Assembly: GCA_012514915.1 (NCBI GenBank)
Contig: JAAYZJ010000005.1
Span: forward strand, 1 to 14,540
Length of the DNA stretch: 14,540 nucleotides
Reading direction: 5' to 3'
Source of the DNA: Lentisphaerota bacterium
Lineage (GTDB): Bacteria > Verrucomicrobiota > Kiritimatiellia > RFP12 > JAAYLN01
The position numbers and the translations under genes were made by a program. Below are positions 1 through 7,523 of this stretch, in pieces. The stretch's first letter is position 1. Every line of letters starts with the position of its first letter. The notes beneath the pieces are model-generated. The model had not been told where the DNA came from. It worked only from the letters and a program-made list of their open reading frames with translations, and searched no databases.

Positions 1-111
1 CGGACTCCAGATGGCCTGTGCGCAGGGACGGGACAGCACATAGCCGCCAAAACGCTCCAATTTGCGGCCGTTGCCGCTGTCCAGCAGGTCGTAACCAGGC
101 TCGTTTGTCAT
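1..111 (-). CDS. Class I SAM-dependent methyltransferase (partial, N-terminus only)
   Basis: Only the first 37 codons are in the window; the gene runs off the left edge. The ATG at 111-109 follows the tatD-like stop codon by a single base (TGA-C-ATG), so translation is probably coupled to the upstream gene. The visible protein contains the segment DLLDSGNGRKLERFG followed by a Tyr-Val-Leu-x-Arg-Pro stretch and Gln-Ala-Ile-Trp. This N-terminal pattern (LDSG-G-KLE-FG, then RP and QA-W) is what I recall from bacterial class I SAM-dependent methyltransferases related to the RlmI group of rRNA cytosine methyltransferases. The SAM-binding domain itself lies outside the window, so substrate and specificity cannot be judged. 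It is the last visible gene of a seven-gene same-strand block. Confidence 0.7.
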   Translation of the reverse strand, partial: MTNEPGYDLLDSGNGRKLERFGGYVLSRPCAQAIWSP

Positions 112-112
112 G

Positions 113-910
113 TCAATCGCTTACTCCATACACGCGTCGCGCTTGCCGCCCGGTCGCCGCCGCCACCGCAGCCTCGTCGAGCCCCTTGAGCGCCGCCAGG
201 GCACGGGCGACCCGCGGCAGGTTGGCCGGCTGGTTCAAGCCGGGCGGGGCCGGGGGCGATGCGATGGGAAGACCGCCGCGGGGCAGCATGTCGGGCGCGT
301 CGGTCTCCAGCAGGAGACGGTCGAGCGGAATCGCCGCGGCCGCCGCCTGCACGCGCCGGGCGCCGGGGTTGCAGAGGGCGCCGCCCACCGAGAAAAAAGC
401 CCCCTGAGCCATGAATGTCTGCACGAGCGGCTCGGAGGCCGCGAAGGCGTGCAGAACCAGGCCGGGAAGGCGCGCCGCATAGGGTTGCAGCAGGTCCGCC
501 AGCGCCCCCCAGCACCGCGCGCCATGCACGATGACCGTGCGACGGCGCCGGATGGCCAGCTCCACCTGCGCCGTGAAGACGCGGCGCTGGCGCGGCGGAT
601 CGGACGCGCGGCGCAGGCCGTCGATGCCGATCTCGCCGACGGCGGCGCCGGGATGCGCCAGCAGGCAGGCGTCGAGGCGCTCGAGCCAGTCGGCCGGCAG
701 ATCGTCGCAGAACCACGGATGGACGCCGAAGGCGGGATGGATGACGACCGGCGACGCGGCGGCGGCCAGCGCGGCGACGCCGTCCCAGTCGGCCGGCGAC
801 GTGCCGCAGGCGCACAGGCCGGTGACGCCGGCGGCGGCGGCCGCGCGCAGCACGTCCTCGCGGCAGCCTGCCAGCCGTGCATCCTGCAGATGGGTGTGGG
901 CGTCGAACAT
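113..910 (-). CDS. TatD family metal-dependent hydrolase/deoxyribonuclease
   Basis: The 265-aa protein has the usual length of TatD proteins, which are cytoplasmic TIM-barrel metal enzymes with 3'-5' DNase or related hydrolase activity. The metal-binding set is complete: the N-terminal DAHTHL gives His5 and His7, GEIGID gives Glu93, IVHGA gives His129, LHAF gives His154 and LLETDAP gives Asp204. A further conserved FGVHP stretch holds His64. The start ATG at 910 puts the first metal motif at residue 3, as is normal for the family, so no upstream extension is needed. It begins 9 nt after the GH123-like lipoprotein stop and ends 1 nt before the methyltransferase start. No good Shine-Dalgarno sits at the normal distance, which fits coupled translation. 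The TatD family assignment is secure. The in vivo substrate is not readable from sequence, and tatD-like paralogues such as ycfH or yjjV cannot be separated here, so no symbol is given. Confidence 0.93.
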   Translation of the reverse strand: MFDAHTHLQDARLAGCREDVLRAAAAAGVTGLCACGTSPADWDGVAALAAAASPVVIHPAFGVHPWFCDDLPADWLERLDACLLAHPGAAVGEIGIDGLRRASDPPRQRRVFTAQVELAIRRRRTVIVHGARCWGALADLLQPYAARLPGLVLHAFAASEPLVQTFMAQGAFFSVGGALCNPGARRVQAAAAAIPLDRLLLETDAPDMLPRGGLPIASPPAPPGLNQPANLPRVARALAALKGLDEAAVAAATGRQARRVYGVSD

Positions 911-919
911 GGGACGGCG

Positions 920-3900
920 CTAGCGCTCCATGGAATCGTGCTGCTCCAGCCAGGCCAGCAGTTCCTCGGTCGTGCCGCTGCGGATCAACACCTGCATGGC
1001 GGGATCGCCGACGTCGTCGAACAACCGGGCGCCGAGCGCCTCGCGAACCATCATGGCCAGGTCGGCCTCCTGCTTGGCCTCGCGGATGTGCTCCCAGACA
1101 ATCGTGGCCACCGGGCCGTGGCGCGAAGGGACGGCGCCCATCGTCGAGGCGTCGGAGATGTGCTCGTAGCCGGTGTCCCACTGGTCGCGCCAGGGGTAGT
1201 TCAGGGCGAAGAAGGCGACTCCCACGCAGTTGCCCGGCTGCGAAGGCACCGTGCGGATGCCGGGCTGCCGCGCCGTCTTGTCGTACAGGCAGGGGGTCGT
1301 GTACCACATCCACGGCTTGGGATGGAAGATCGCCCACTTCTTCGGGTTGCCCCAATGGGGCGCGAAGACATGCTTGGAATAGGGAATCCAGAAGTCACAC
1401 CAGGGGGCCAGCACCTCGAAGGTCGCCAGTTCCGCCCCCTCGCTGGGGTTGAAGCTGATGCGCGCCCCGGGGGCGTGCTGGCGCAGCGCCCGCGCCACGT
1501 CGATATAGGGGCGTAGCGCCTCCTCCGTCGTGCCGCCGGGCTCGTCCTTGATGCCGACGAAATAATCGTCGCGCGCCAGGCCGAGGGCCTGGATGTTGGC
1601 GTACCATGCGGGGATGCCGTTGGTCGAGGCGTAGCCCAGGCGCAGCAGGCGGATGCCGCGGCGCTGCATCTCGGCCTTGCTCATCAGCCCGTGCCAGACG
1701 TTCATGCCGTGATCGAGAAAGTCCTGTAGGTAGACGTCGCCCTCATGCGGGTTGGTGAACCCGTCAACGAGCACCGGCTGCCGCGGCGCGGGGGCGACCG
1801 GCGAGACGCGGATTCGGATCGGAACGGCGTGCTCGCGCCCCGAGGCCTCGCGCAGCACGATACGGCTGGTGTAGTCGCCTGCCGGCACACGGCGCGTGTC
1901 GACCGTGACCCAGAGCCCCGCCACGTTGAACGGCGGCACGGTGACACCGGGTCGGCGCAGCAGGAAGAAGGGGTGCCAGTTCTCGCGGCTGGTGCGCGTC
2001 TGCGCCTCCTGGCCATCGGGGACGAAGGCGATCACTCGCCAGTTGACGGCGCCTGGGAAGGTGCCGGCCGTGCCACGCAGCGGTTCGATGGCGACCGACA
2101 ACGGCAGCGGCTGGTCGGTGAGGTTGCGCAGGCCGAGCTGCACGGCGCGGTGTGACTCGCGCGCCATCTCCAGCGAGGTGGACGGCCCGGACGCGGGCAC
2201 CGGCTCGTCGGGCCAGGAGCGGCCGCGGGTGGCCGCATCGGCCCAGATGTCCAGCGAGAGCGGCACGTAGGGATCGCGGAACACCCAGGCCAGCAGGCTG
2301 TCGCCTTCCTTCGCCCCCGCTGCGCGCGCGCGTTCCGCGGCCTGCTCGCGTGTCCAGCGCGGACGAATCGCGCCCTGTGGCACGTGGCCCGGGTCGTCGG
2401 TCAGCAAGAGCGTGTGGATGCGCCGGTAGGTGCCGCCCCGGCCCGCGCCGTCGAGCGTGAAATCGACCTGCACGTCGCCGGCCCGGGGGAGCGTGACGGC
2501 GCCCATGCGCGTCCAGATGTTCGAGATTTTGCCTTCATGGTGGTAAGTGAACGCCTCCGCTCCGCCGACGGACACCCGCCCGAACCAGGGCGCGGTATAG
2601 CTGAGGTTGACCCGGCTCGACCGCACCCAGAGGTGGTAGGTGCCGGGCCGCGGCACCTGGATGCGCGTGGCGACGGTTCCCAGAACCGAGCCATATCCCG
2701 CGCTGAGTTCGCCGGGCTTGGCGCGCCAGGAACCGTGCGCGGCGGGCGGAGCGTTGGTTCCCGCGGTGCCATCGGCAAGCAGGCCGTCGATGGCGCTGCC
2801 GACGTCGTGCCAGATGGTGAGATGGCGCGGCGGCTCGTGGCTGACATCGGCCATCAGCTCCTGAATCTGGTGCTGCGCCCGCACGGGATTGGCGACGAGA
2901 TTCCAGGTGTCGTTGAACACCACCTGCCGCTCAGGGGCGCGGTAGTCGGGCTTGGCGGCCTCGTCGTACTCGTGCTGTGCCAGTTCCTCGATTTTCTCGT
3001 CCCAGAAGCGACGGCTCACATCGAACAGCCTGGGTTGACGTTCGGCCTCCTCCCAGGCGACCGGCCGCAACTGCCACCAGCGCCACGTCTCGTGGTCGGC
3101 GGCCTCCAGCGGCAGACGCAGGTTCCACTGGATGCCCGCCGGCGCCGCGCGGTCGCGCCACAGTTGCCGGACTTCGGCTGAAGGGGGGGCATCCCAAAGC
3201 CGCTCGGTGAGGAAGAAGCAGTCGACGCGGCGCCGCAAGTAACTGCCCTTGCCGTGCCACCAGCGGGTCACATGCCCCAGCTTGACCACCAGATCCCCCG
3301 CCGGCAGATCGACAAGCAAATCGTGCCAAGCCGGCCCGTTGGTCGCGGGGCGCTGGTCGTAGAACTCATCGGGCTGGACCAGGGGGCCCAGATGTTCCTG
3401 ATCGGCGCGGTAGATCCGCAGCGAGGTGACGCCTAAGCCATTGGTCCACGCCTGGTAGCCGACCCAGAAGCGGTAGAGCCCGGGGCGTTCGACATGCAGC
3501 GGGATCGAGACCGTCGGCCCCTGGTCGCCGGCGCCGCTGGCGAGGTGCCCGTCGGCGGGCCGCCAGCCGTTGCAGGCCTCCTCGGCGAGCCCCTCCGGCT
3601 CGACGAGGATGGCGCGCAGCGCCTCGGGGGGCTGAAGAGCCTCGGGCGGAAGCAACTTTTCGGGGGCGAGCCTCTGCCGGCGCACGAAGTCATGAAACGC
3701 GCGGATGGCGTCGACCTGGTGGCCGAGATGCCAGAGCGTCATCCCCAGCGAATAGCGGGCACCGAGTGGCTCGTCGACGATGCCGACCGGGACGGATTGC
3801 GGCCGCGCCGCGGCATCGGGCGCGGGAGCGGTTCCAGCCGTGTCGGGGGCGGAGACGGGCGAACAGCCGCACAGGCCCAGGAACGCGGCGCCAGTCAGGC

Positions 3901-3925
3901 CCAGGTGGATGCGATTCGGTTTCAT
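920..3925 (-). CDS. Large lipoprotein with C-terminal GH123/DUF4091-like glycoside hydrolase domain
   Basis: A 1001-aa predicted lipoprotein. Residues 1-20 form a short charged then hydrophobic signal ending in LCGC, so Cys21 is the likely lipidated residue. An Ala/Pro-rich linker follows. Residues about 137-240 and 416-512 look like two beta-sandwich carbohydrate-binding-like modules (Gly-x-Tyr-x-Phe/Leu-Trp-Val patterns). The region from about 590 to the end resembles the DUF4091/GH123 group: a beta-rich segment, then a barrel-like domain with VGIKDEPGG containing the adjacent pair Asp794-Glu795. An adjacent Asp-Glu pair is the catalytic arrangement known for GH123 beta-N-acetylgalactosaminidases. 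The end, with VWEHIREAKQEADLAMM, resembles the typical C-terminal helix of DUF4091 proteins. The ATG at 3925 is preceded by GGAGGAG at a 7-nt spacing, which decides this start over the longer open frame. Role inferred: outer-surface glycan processing. The exact substrate is unknown, and inactive relatives exist. Confidence 0.75.
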   Translation of the reverse strand: MKPNRIHLGLTGAAFLGLCGCSPVSAPDTAGTAPAPDAAARPQSVPVGIVDEPLGARYSLGMTLWHLGHQVDAIRAFHDFVRRQRLAPEKLLPPEALQPPEALRAILVEPEGLAEEACNGWRPADGHLASGAGDQGPTVSIPLHVERPGLYRFWVGYQAWTNGLGVTSLRIYRADQEHLGPLVQPDEFYDQRPATNGPAWHDLLVDLPAGDLVVKLGHVTRWWHGKGSYLRRRVDCFFLTERLWDAPPSAEVRQLWRDRAAPAGIQWNLRLPLEAADHETWRWWQLRPVAWEEAERQPRLFDVSRRFWDEKIEELAQHEYDEAAKPDYRAPERQVVFNDTWNLVANPVRAQHQIQELMADVSHEPPRHLTIWHDVGSAIDGLLADGTAGTNAPPAAHGSWRAKPGELSAGYGSVLGTVATRIQVPRPGTYHLWVRSSRVNLSYTAPWFGRVSVGGAEAFTYHHEGKISNIWTRMGAVTLPRAGDVQVDFTLDGAGRGGTYRRIHTLLLTDDPGHVPQGAIRPRWTREQAAERARAAGAKEGDSLLAWVFRDPYVPLSLDIWADAATRGRSWPDEPVPASGPSTSLEMARESHRAVQLGLRNLTDQPLPLSVAIEPLRGTAGTFPGAVNWRVIAFVPDGQEAQTRTSRENWHPFFLLRRPGVTVPPFNVAGLWVTVDTRRVPAGDYTSRIVLREASGREHAVPIRIRVSPVAPAPRQPVLVDGFTNPHEGDVYLQDFLDHGMNVWHGLMSKAEMQRRGIRLLRLGYASTNGIPAWYANIQALGLARDDYFVGIKDEPGGTTEEALRPYIDVARALRQHAPGARISFNPSEGAELATFEVLAPWCDFWIPYSKHVFAPHWGNPKKWAIFHPKPWMWYTTPCLYDKTARQPGIRTVPSQPGNCVGVAFFALNYPWRDQWDTGYEHISDASTMGAVPSRHGPVATIVWEHIREAKQEADLAMMVREALGARLFDDVGDPAMQVLIRSGTTEELLAWLEQHDSMER

Positions 3926-3940
3926 CGGGTGTCTCCTCCA
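3926..3940 (-). promoter_or_regulatory. Strong ribosome binding site of the GH123-like lipoprotein gene
   Basis: On the minus strand GGAGGAG lies 7 nt before the ATG at 3925. It is the clearest Shine-Dalgarno in the left-hand block, where most other genes rely on overlaps or very short gaps. It suggests independent, efficient initiation for this lipoprotein despite its place inside an operon, and it settles the start against an open frame that continues upstream to 5158. Confidence 0.8.
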
Positions 3941-3951
3941 TACGGGTGCAT

Positions 3952-5631
3952 TCAGACAAGGGATGCCTGCGGCGCCCGGGCCTGGGCAAGCCAGGTGGCG
4001 TCGCCGGCGCGGCGGGCATGGCGGCGGGCTTCGTGCCCTGCCAGGCTCCAGACGACGCCGTGCCACAGGATGACGCCGCCCAGCGGAATCGTGACACGGA
4101 CGGCGGCACATGGCCAGGACGCGATGCCCACGGCAATGGACCTCATCAGGGCGGTGGCGAGCCAGACGGTCTGGTTGCAGAGGATGTTCAACGGAAGGGA
4201 GAGTGAACCGAGCAGCAGGCTCAGGCTGGCGAGGAGCATCACGAGCGACGAGAGCGGCACCACCAGGAGGTTGGCCAGCAGCGAATAGGCGGGGAAGAAG
4301 CCAAAATAGTAGGCGCTCAAGGGCGCCGAGACCAGCCAGGCCGCCAGCGAGACGGCGGCCAGATCCGTGAACCGCTCCAGCAGACGGACGCCCAGCGTGC
4401 GCAGGCGCGCGCGCCAGGCCGGTGCGCCCAGCTCGCCGCCCAGGCGGTTCATCAGGTCGGCACGCTCGACGAGGCGGTCGATGCCGGCCAGACGCCGCAC
4501 GAGGCGGGTGGTCGGCCCCGCCATGATGATCAGGCCGAGCACCATCATGTAGGAGAGGACAAAACCCAGATCCAGAATCTGCACCGGGTTGACCAGCAGC
4601 AGCAGCACGGCACTGACGGCCAGCGTGGTGAGCGCGTCGGGGCGCCGCCCCAGGAGCGGCGCCAGCAGATAGAGGATCGCCATCAGGCCGGCACGCAGGG
4701 CACTGGGCTGCGCACCGGTCGCCACGATGTACAGCGCGAGGATCGGCGCCAGCGGGACGATCCACAGGTGGCGGGGCACGCCCAGCCGGGCGACGGCGAA
4801 GGTCAGCAGGGCGGCGATCACGACGACATGGAGCCCCGAGATGGCGAAGATGTGGATGGTGCCCGAGACCCGGAAGGCCTGGCTGAGCGGCCGGGGCATC
4901 GCGCGGCGGTAGCCAAGCATCATCGCCTGGATGAGCGCGAGATCGTCGGGATGCGCCTCGATCCCGGCCGCCAGGCGGTCGGCGGCGGTGCGCCGCCGCG
5001 TCTCCATCCACTGCCGCCAGCTTGCCGCGGGGGGCGCGAGGTGCCGGGAGGCGCGGGCGCGCGAAATCAGCAGCAGCGGCAGGCCGCCGCCGGCCTCGCC
5101 CGATGCCCGGGCGAGGAGCGCGCGCCGCGACCGGTGGAGCGTTCCCTGCATCCGCCACCGCTCGCCCAGCGCGGGCGCGGACGACCCCGGGGCGGCGTGC
5201 GCGGGGCCGTACCAGCGCACGGCCACCGCCTGCCGCGGCAGTGGGATCCAGCCATCGCCGACGGCCAGTTCGAGCCGGGAGAGGACGAACCGGCGGCAGA
5301 TTTCACCTCGCGAAGCCGGCTGGCTGCGAACCGAGCCCACCACCTCGCCGCGCAAAGCGACGCGCTGCCGAAGGTCGGCGGCGGCCTCGAGGTGCGCCCG
5401 CGCGGCGTGCATCCGGGCGCCCGGCGCGCCGGCCAGCGCCCAGCCGAGGAGGCCGCAGGCGCACACGCGCAGCGCGAAGCGGAGGCGCGCCGCCGCCGGC
5501 AGGAGCGAGACGAGCCCCGCCAGCGCCAGGACGATCCAGGCGCTGGACGCGGTGTCGCCCGTGTGCAGCCCGCCCAGCGTGCCCATCACCAAGGCGATCG
5601 AACCGGCCACCGCTGGACGTCGCGCCGTCAT
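3952..5631 (-). CDS. comEC: ComEC/Rec2 family DNA-uptake channel protein, short form without metallo-beta-lactamase domain
   Basis: A 559-aa polytopic membrane protein. Two or three hydrophobic segments at residues 1-70 precede an OB-fold-like soluble region of the DUF4131 type (about 85-195; LRGEVVGSVRSQP then a VRWYG strand). The competence domain follows, with the family hallmark HIFAISGLHVVVI (residues 260-272) and a long run of transmembrane helices to about 535. ComEC forms the inner-membrane channel for single-stranded DNA in natural transformation. Full-length proteins of about 750-800 aa end with a metallo-beta-lactamase-like nuclease domain; here the chain stops after the membrane region and no HxHxDH motif is visible. 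Its ATG overlaps the stop of the GYF_2 gene by 4 nt (ATGA), and its stop lies 26 nt before the GH123-like gene. Family assignment is firm. Whether this form transports DNA cannot be told. Confidence 0.9.
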   Translation of the reverse strand: MTARRPAVAGSIALVMGTLGGLHTGDTASSAWIVLALAGLVSLLPAAARLRFALRVCACGLLGWALAGAPGARMHAARAHLEAAADLRQRVALRGEVVGSVRSQPASRGEICRRFVLSRLELAVGDGWIPLPRQAVAVRWYGPAHAAPGSSAPALGERWRMQGTLHRSRRALLARASGEAGGGLPLLLISRARASRHLAPPAASWRQWMETRRRTAADRLAAGIEAHPDDLALIQAMMLGYRRAMPRPLSQAFRVSGTIHIFAISGLHVVVIAALLTFAVARLGVPRHLWIVPLAPILALYIVATGAQPSALRAGLMAILYLLAPLLGRRPDALTTLAVSAVLLLLVNPVQILDLGFVLSYMMVLGLIIMAGPTTRLVRRLAGIDRLVERADLMNRLGGELGAPAWRARLRTLGVRLLERFTDLAAVSLAAWLVSAPLSAYYFGFFPAYSLLANLLVVPLSSLVMLLASLSLLLGSLSLPLNILCNQTVWLATALMRSIAVGIASWPCAAVRVTIPLGGVILWHGVVWSLAGHEARRHARRAGDATWLAQARAPQASLV

Positions 5632-6851
5632 TCCGTTCGAATCTGCTTCAGAAAGGCGACGCCGAACCCGCGGTGCAGCCAGAGGAGCGGCAGCAGGACC
5701 ACGGCGCCGATCAGGGGGAGGATCATCAGCACCAGCCCCAGGCAGCAGGAGCCGACGATGAAGAGCAGCATGGCCAGGGTGGCGGCGCCCAGGAAGAGGG
5801 CCAGCACGAGGTAGAAGCGCAGCACGGCGAAGGGATAGTCGCGGCAGAGCACCCAGACGCGGCGCCAGGCGGGCGCGATCCCGTCACGGTGGCAGTAGAG
5901 CAGCGGCTCCATGAAATGGAAGCTCAGCGAGCCGACCGTTCCCCAGACGCACAGGAGGAGCGCCAGCGAGCCACCCCAGACGGCGGCCCACGGCAGGGTG
6001 ACCGCCGCGCCGATGGCGCTCCAGTTGCCGCTGCGCAGCACATCGACCCCGAGCGAGACGACGGCGCCGGCGCTGATCGCGCACAGGGCCACCCAGCCCG
6101 CGAAGCCCAGGGAGAGGCGCCACCAGAACAGGGGGAGCGCCGTGTGCGAGGCGACCTGCCAGGCCTGGCGGATCGTGGCCTGGGGATTCTCGATGCGGTG
6201 GAGGAACATGAAGCTGCCCCGCGCCCGCAGCCAGCAGAACAGCAGGGCGAACAGCGCGCTCATCACCACGGCCGAGAGCATGGCGGCCGTCAGCAGGGGT
6301 TTGGCCAGCAGGCCGGAGACATGGTCGGCCAGCAGGGAGAACGAGAAGGCCGAGTCGGGGTCGGCCGCGAGCCGGGCCTGCAGCGCCTCGGCGTCGACCA
6401 GTCCCTGCAGGTTGGGGCCCCTGCCGCCCAGTGTCGCCAGCCAGGCGCAGAAGCCGATGCTGAACCAGCGGGCCAGATCGAAGGGCTGGAACAAGGTGCG
6501 GACCATCGAGCGCCAGATGGCGCGGAAGGCGCGGCGGGCGCTGGGACAAGCGGTGGATTCCAGGCGGAGGCCGGGGGCCGGAGGGGCGGCGGCGGGGCGG
6601 GCTTCCGGTTCCGGCTCCGGCGCCACGTCGGGCGGCGGCATGGGTGGCGGCGGTGGTGGCGGCGGAGTCGGGAAAAGCCCTTCGACCGAGCCCGCGGGCT
6701 GCCAGGAGGCGCCGAAGGGGGCCGCCCAGACCCAGTCGGTCGGCTGCAACTGGCCCCGCCGGATCCGTTCGCGGAGCAGATCCCAGCTCATCGGTCCGAT
6801 GCGGGCGCCGTTCAACACGCAAAACCACTCCAGATGCTCGAAATCACTCAT
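5628..6851 (-). CDS. GYF_2 domain protein with poly-proline linker and polytopic membrane region
   Basis: A 407-aa protein in three parts. Residues about 8-60 match the GYF_2 (DUF4339) pattern: WFCVLNGARIGPMS, a helix LLRERIRRGQL, then DWVW and a closing W-QPAG. Residues 61-95 form a Pro/Ala/Glu linker with eight consecutive prolines (63-70) plus three more (72-74). From about 115 to the end there are several hydrophobic helices separated by short loops, similar in style to multi-pass proteins of unknown function often found behind GYF_2 domains. GYF-type domains bind proline-rich peptides in characterised cases, so this part may recruit partners at the membrane; the function is otherwise unknown. 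The start overlaps the L,D-transpeptidase stop by 8 nt and its own stop overlaps the comEC start by 4 nt, so its synthesis is tied to both. Domain call is good; role is open. Confidence 0.75.
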   Translation of the reverse strand: MSDFEHLEWFCVLNGARIGPMSWDLLRERIRRGQLQPTDWVWAAPFGASWQPAGSVEGLFPTPPPPPPPPMPPPDVAPEPEPEARPAAAPPAPGLRLESTACPSARRAFRAIWRSMVRTLFQPFDLARWFSIGFCAWLATLGGRGPNLQGLVDAEALQARLAADPDSAFSFSLLADHVSGLLAKPLLTAAMLSAVVMSALFALLFCWLRARGSFMFLHRIENPQATIRQAWQVASHTALPLFWWRLSLGFAGWVALCAISAGAVVSLGVDVLRSGNWSAIGAAVTLPWAAVWGGSLALLLCVWGTVGSLSFHFMEPLLYCHRDGIAPAWRRVWVLCRDYPFAVLRFYLVLALFLGAATLAMLLFIVGSCCLGLVLMILPLIGAVVLLPLLWLHRGFGVAFLKQIRTE

Positions 6852-7497
6852 AAAGGCCAGCCAGAGGTTGATCGGTGATCCAGCAGTAGGTGGGGTGCCC
6901 CACGGTCAGATCAAACAGCTCCATGATGTCGCGGTTCGCGAGGCGGATGCAGCCATGCGATGCCGGGCGTCCCAGCAGGTGTTCCTGGTTGGTGCCGTGG
7001 AGGTAGATGTAGCGCGAGCGGCTGTCCCGGCCGGCGCCGCGGTTGATGCCCGGTTCGAGTCCGTCCAGCCAGAGGATGCGCGTCAAGACCAGGTCCTCGC
7101 CCGCATCGGAGCGCCAGGCTTCGGGCGGCAGCACGTCGCGGGTCGTCTGACGCGACACAAACGCCTGTCCCGGCCGCGCCTGGGCGCCGATCCAGTCGGT
7201 GACCCGGTGCCAGCCGGGAGGGGTGCGTTCCGAATCCTGACGCGCACCCAGGCCCCGCTTGCTGGTCGAGACGACATAGCGGCGCGGGGACGCGCCGGCC
7301 GCCAGCAGCGCCAACTGCTGGTCGGCAACGGAGACGACGAGCAACCGTCCGCCCCGGGCGAGTCCGCGGGCGTACGCCTCCTCGAGCAGCCGCGGCGTCG
7401 ACGGAGGAGGCGTCCCCCGGAGTGCCGCGGCGCCCAGAAGCATGGTGCCAAGCAACATTACAACAACCCTTTGGTGGCGCGGAGACGGTCGGAACAT
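6844..7497 (-). CDS. L,D-transpeptidase (YkuD/ErfK type), exported
   Basis: A 217-aa enzyme of the YkuD family, which makes 3-3 cross-links in peptidoglycan or attaches proteins to it, in the periplasm. Residues 1-27 carry several Arg then a hydrophobic stretch, consistent with a signal peptide. The catalytic region reads IYLHGT (His167) and, after a short insert, LGRPASHGCIRL with Ser180, His181 and the nucleophile Cys183, the complete SHGCIR family motif. The stretch TPPGWHRV at 92-99 is also typical. Start choice is less certain: the ATG at 7497 gives a charged n-region but has no clear Shine-Dalgarno. An internal Met14 (ATG at 7458) is preceded by AGGG at about 8 nt and would still leave a hydrophobic segment. 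The gene follows the response regulator by 26 nt and overlaps the next gene by 8 nt. Confidence 0.9.
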   Translation of the reverse strand: MFRPSPRHQRVVVMLLGTMLLGAAALRGTPPPSTPRLLEEAYARGLARGGRLLVVSVADQQLALLAAGASPRRYVVSTSKRGLGARQDSERTPPGWHRVTDWIGAQARPGQAFVSRQTTRDVLPPEAWRSDAGEDLVLTRILWLDGLEPGINRGAGRDSRSRYIYLHGTNQEHLLGRPASHGCIRLANRDIMELFDLTVGHPTYCWITDQPLAGLYE

Positions 7498-7523
7498 GCG
7501 GACGGAATCCCGGTGCGGGGGCC

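Noticed and set aside
917..926. 10-bp palindrome GCGCTAGCGC over the stop codon of the GH123-like gene
   Set aside because: It is short, lies partly in coding sequence and is easily produced by GC-rich codons around TAG.
3926..5158. Upstream extension of the GH123-like gene into a 1412-codon frame
   Set aside because: The extension overlaps comEC in another frame and reads as Pro/Arg-rich noise. A signal peptide and a strong Shine-Dalgarno mark the start at 3925.
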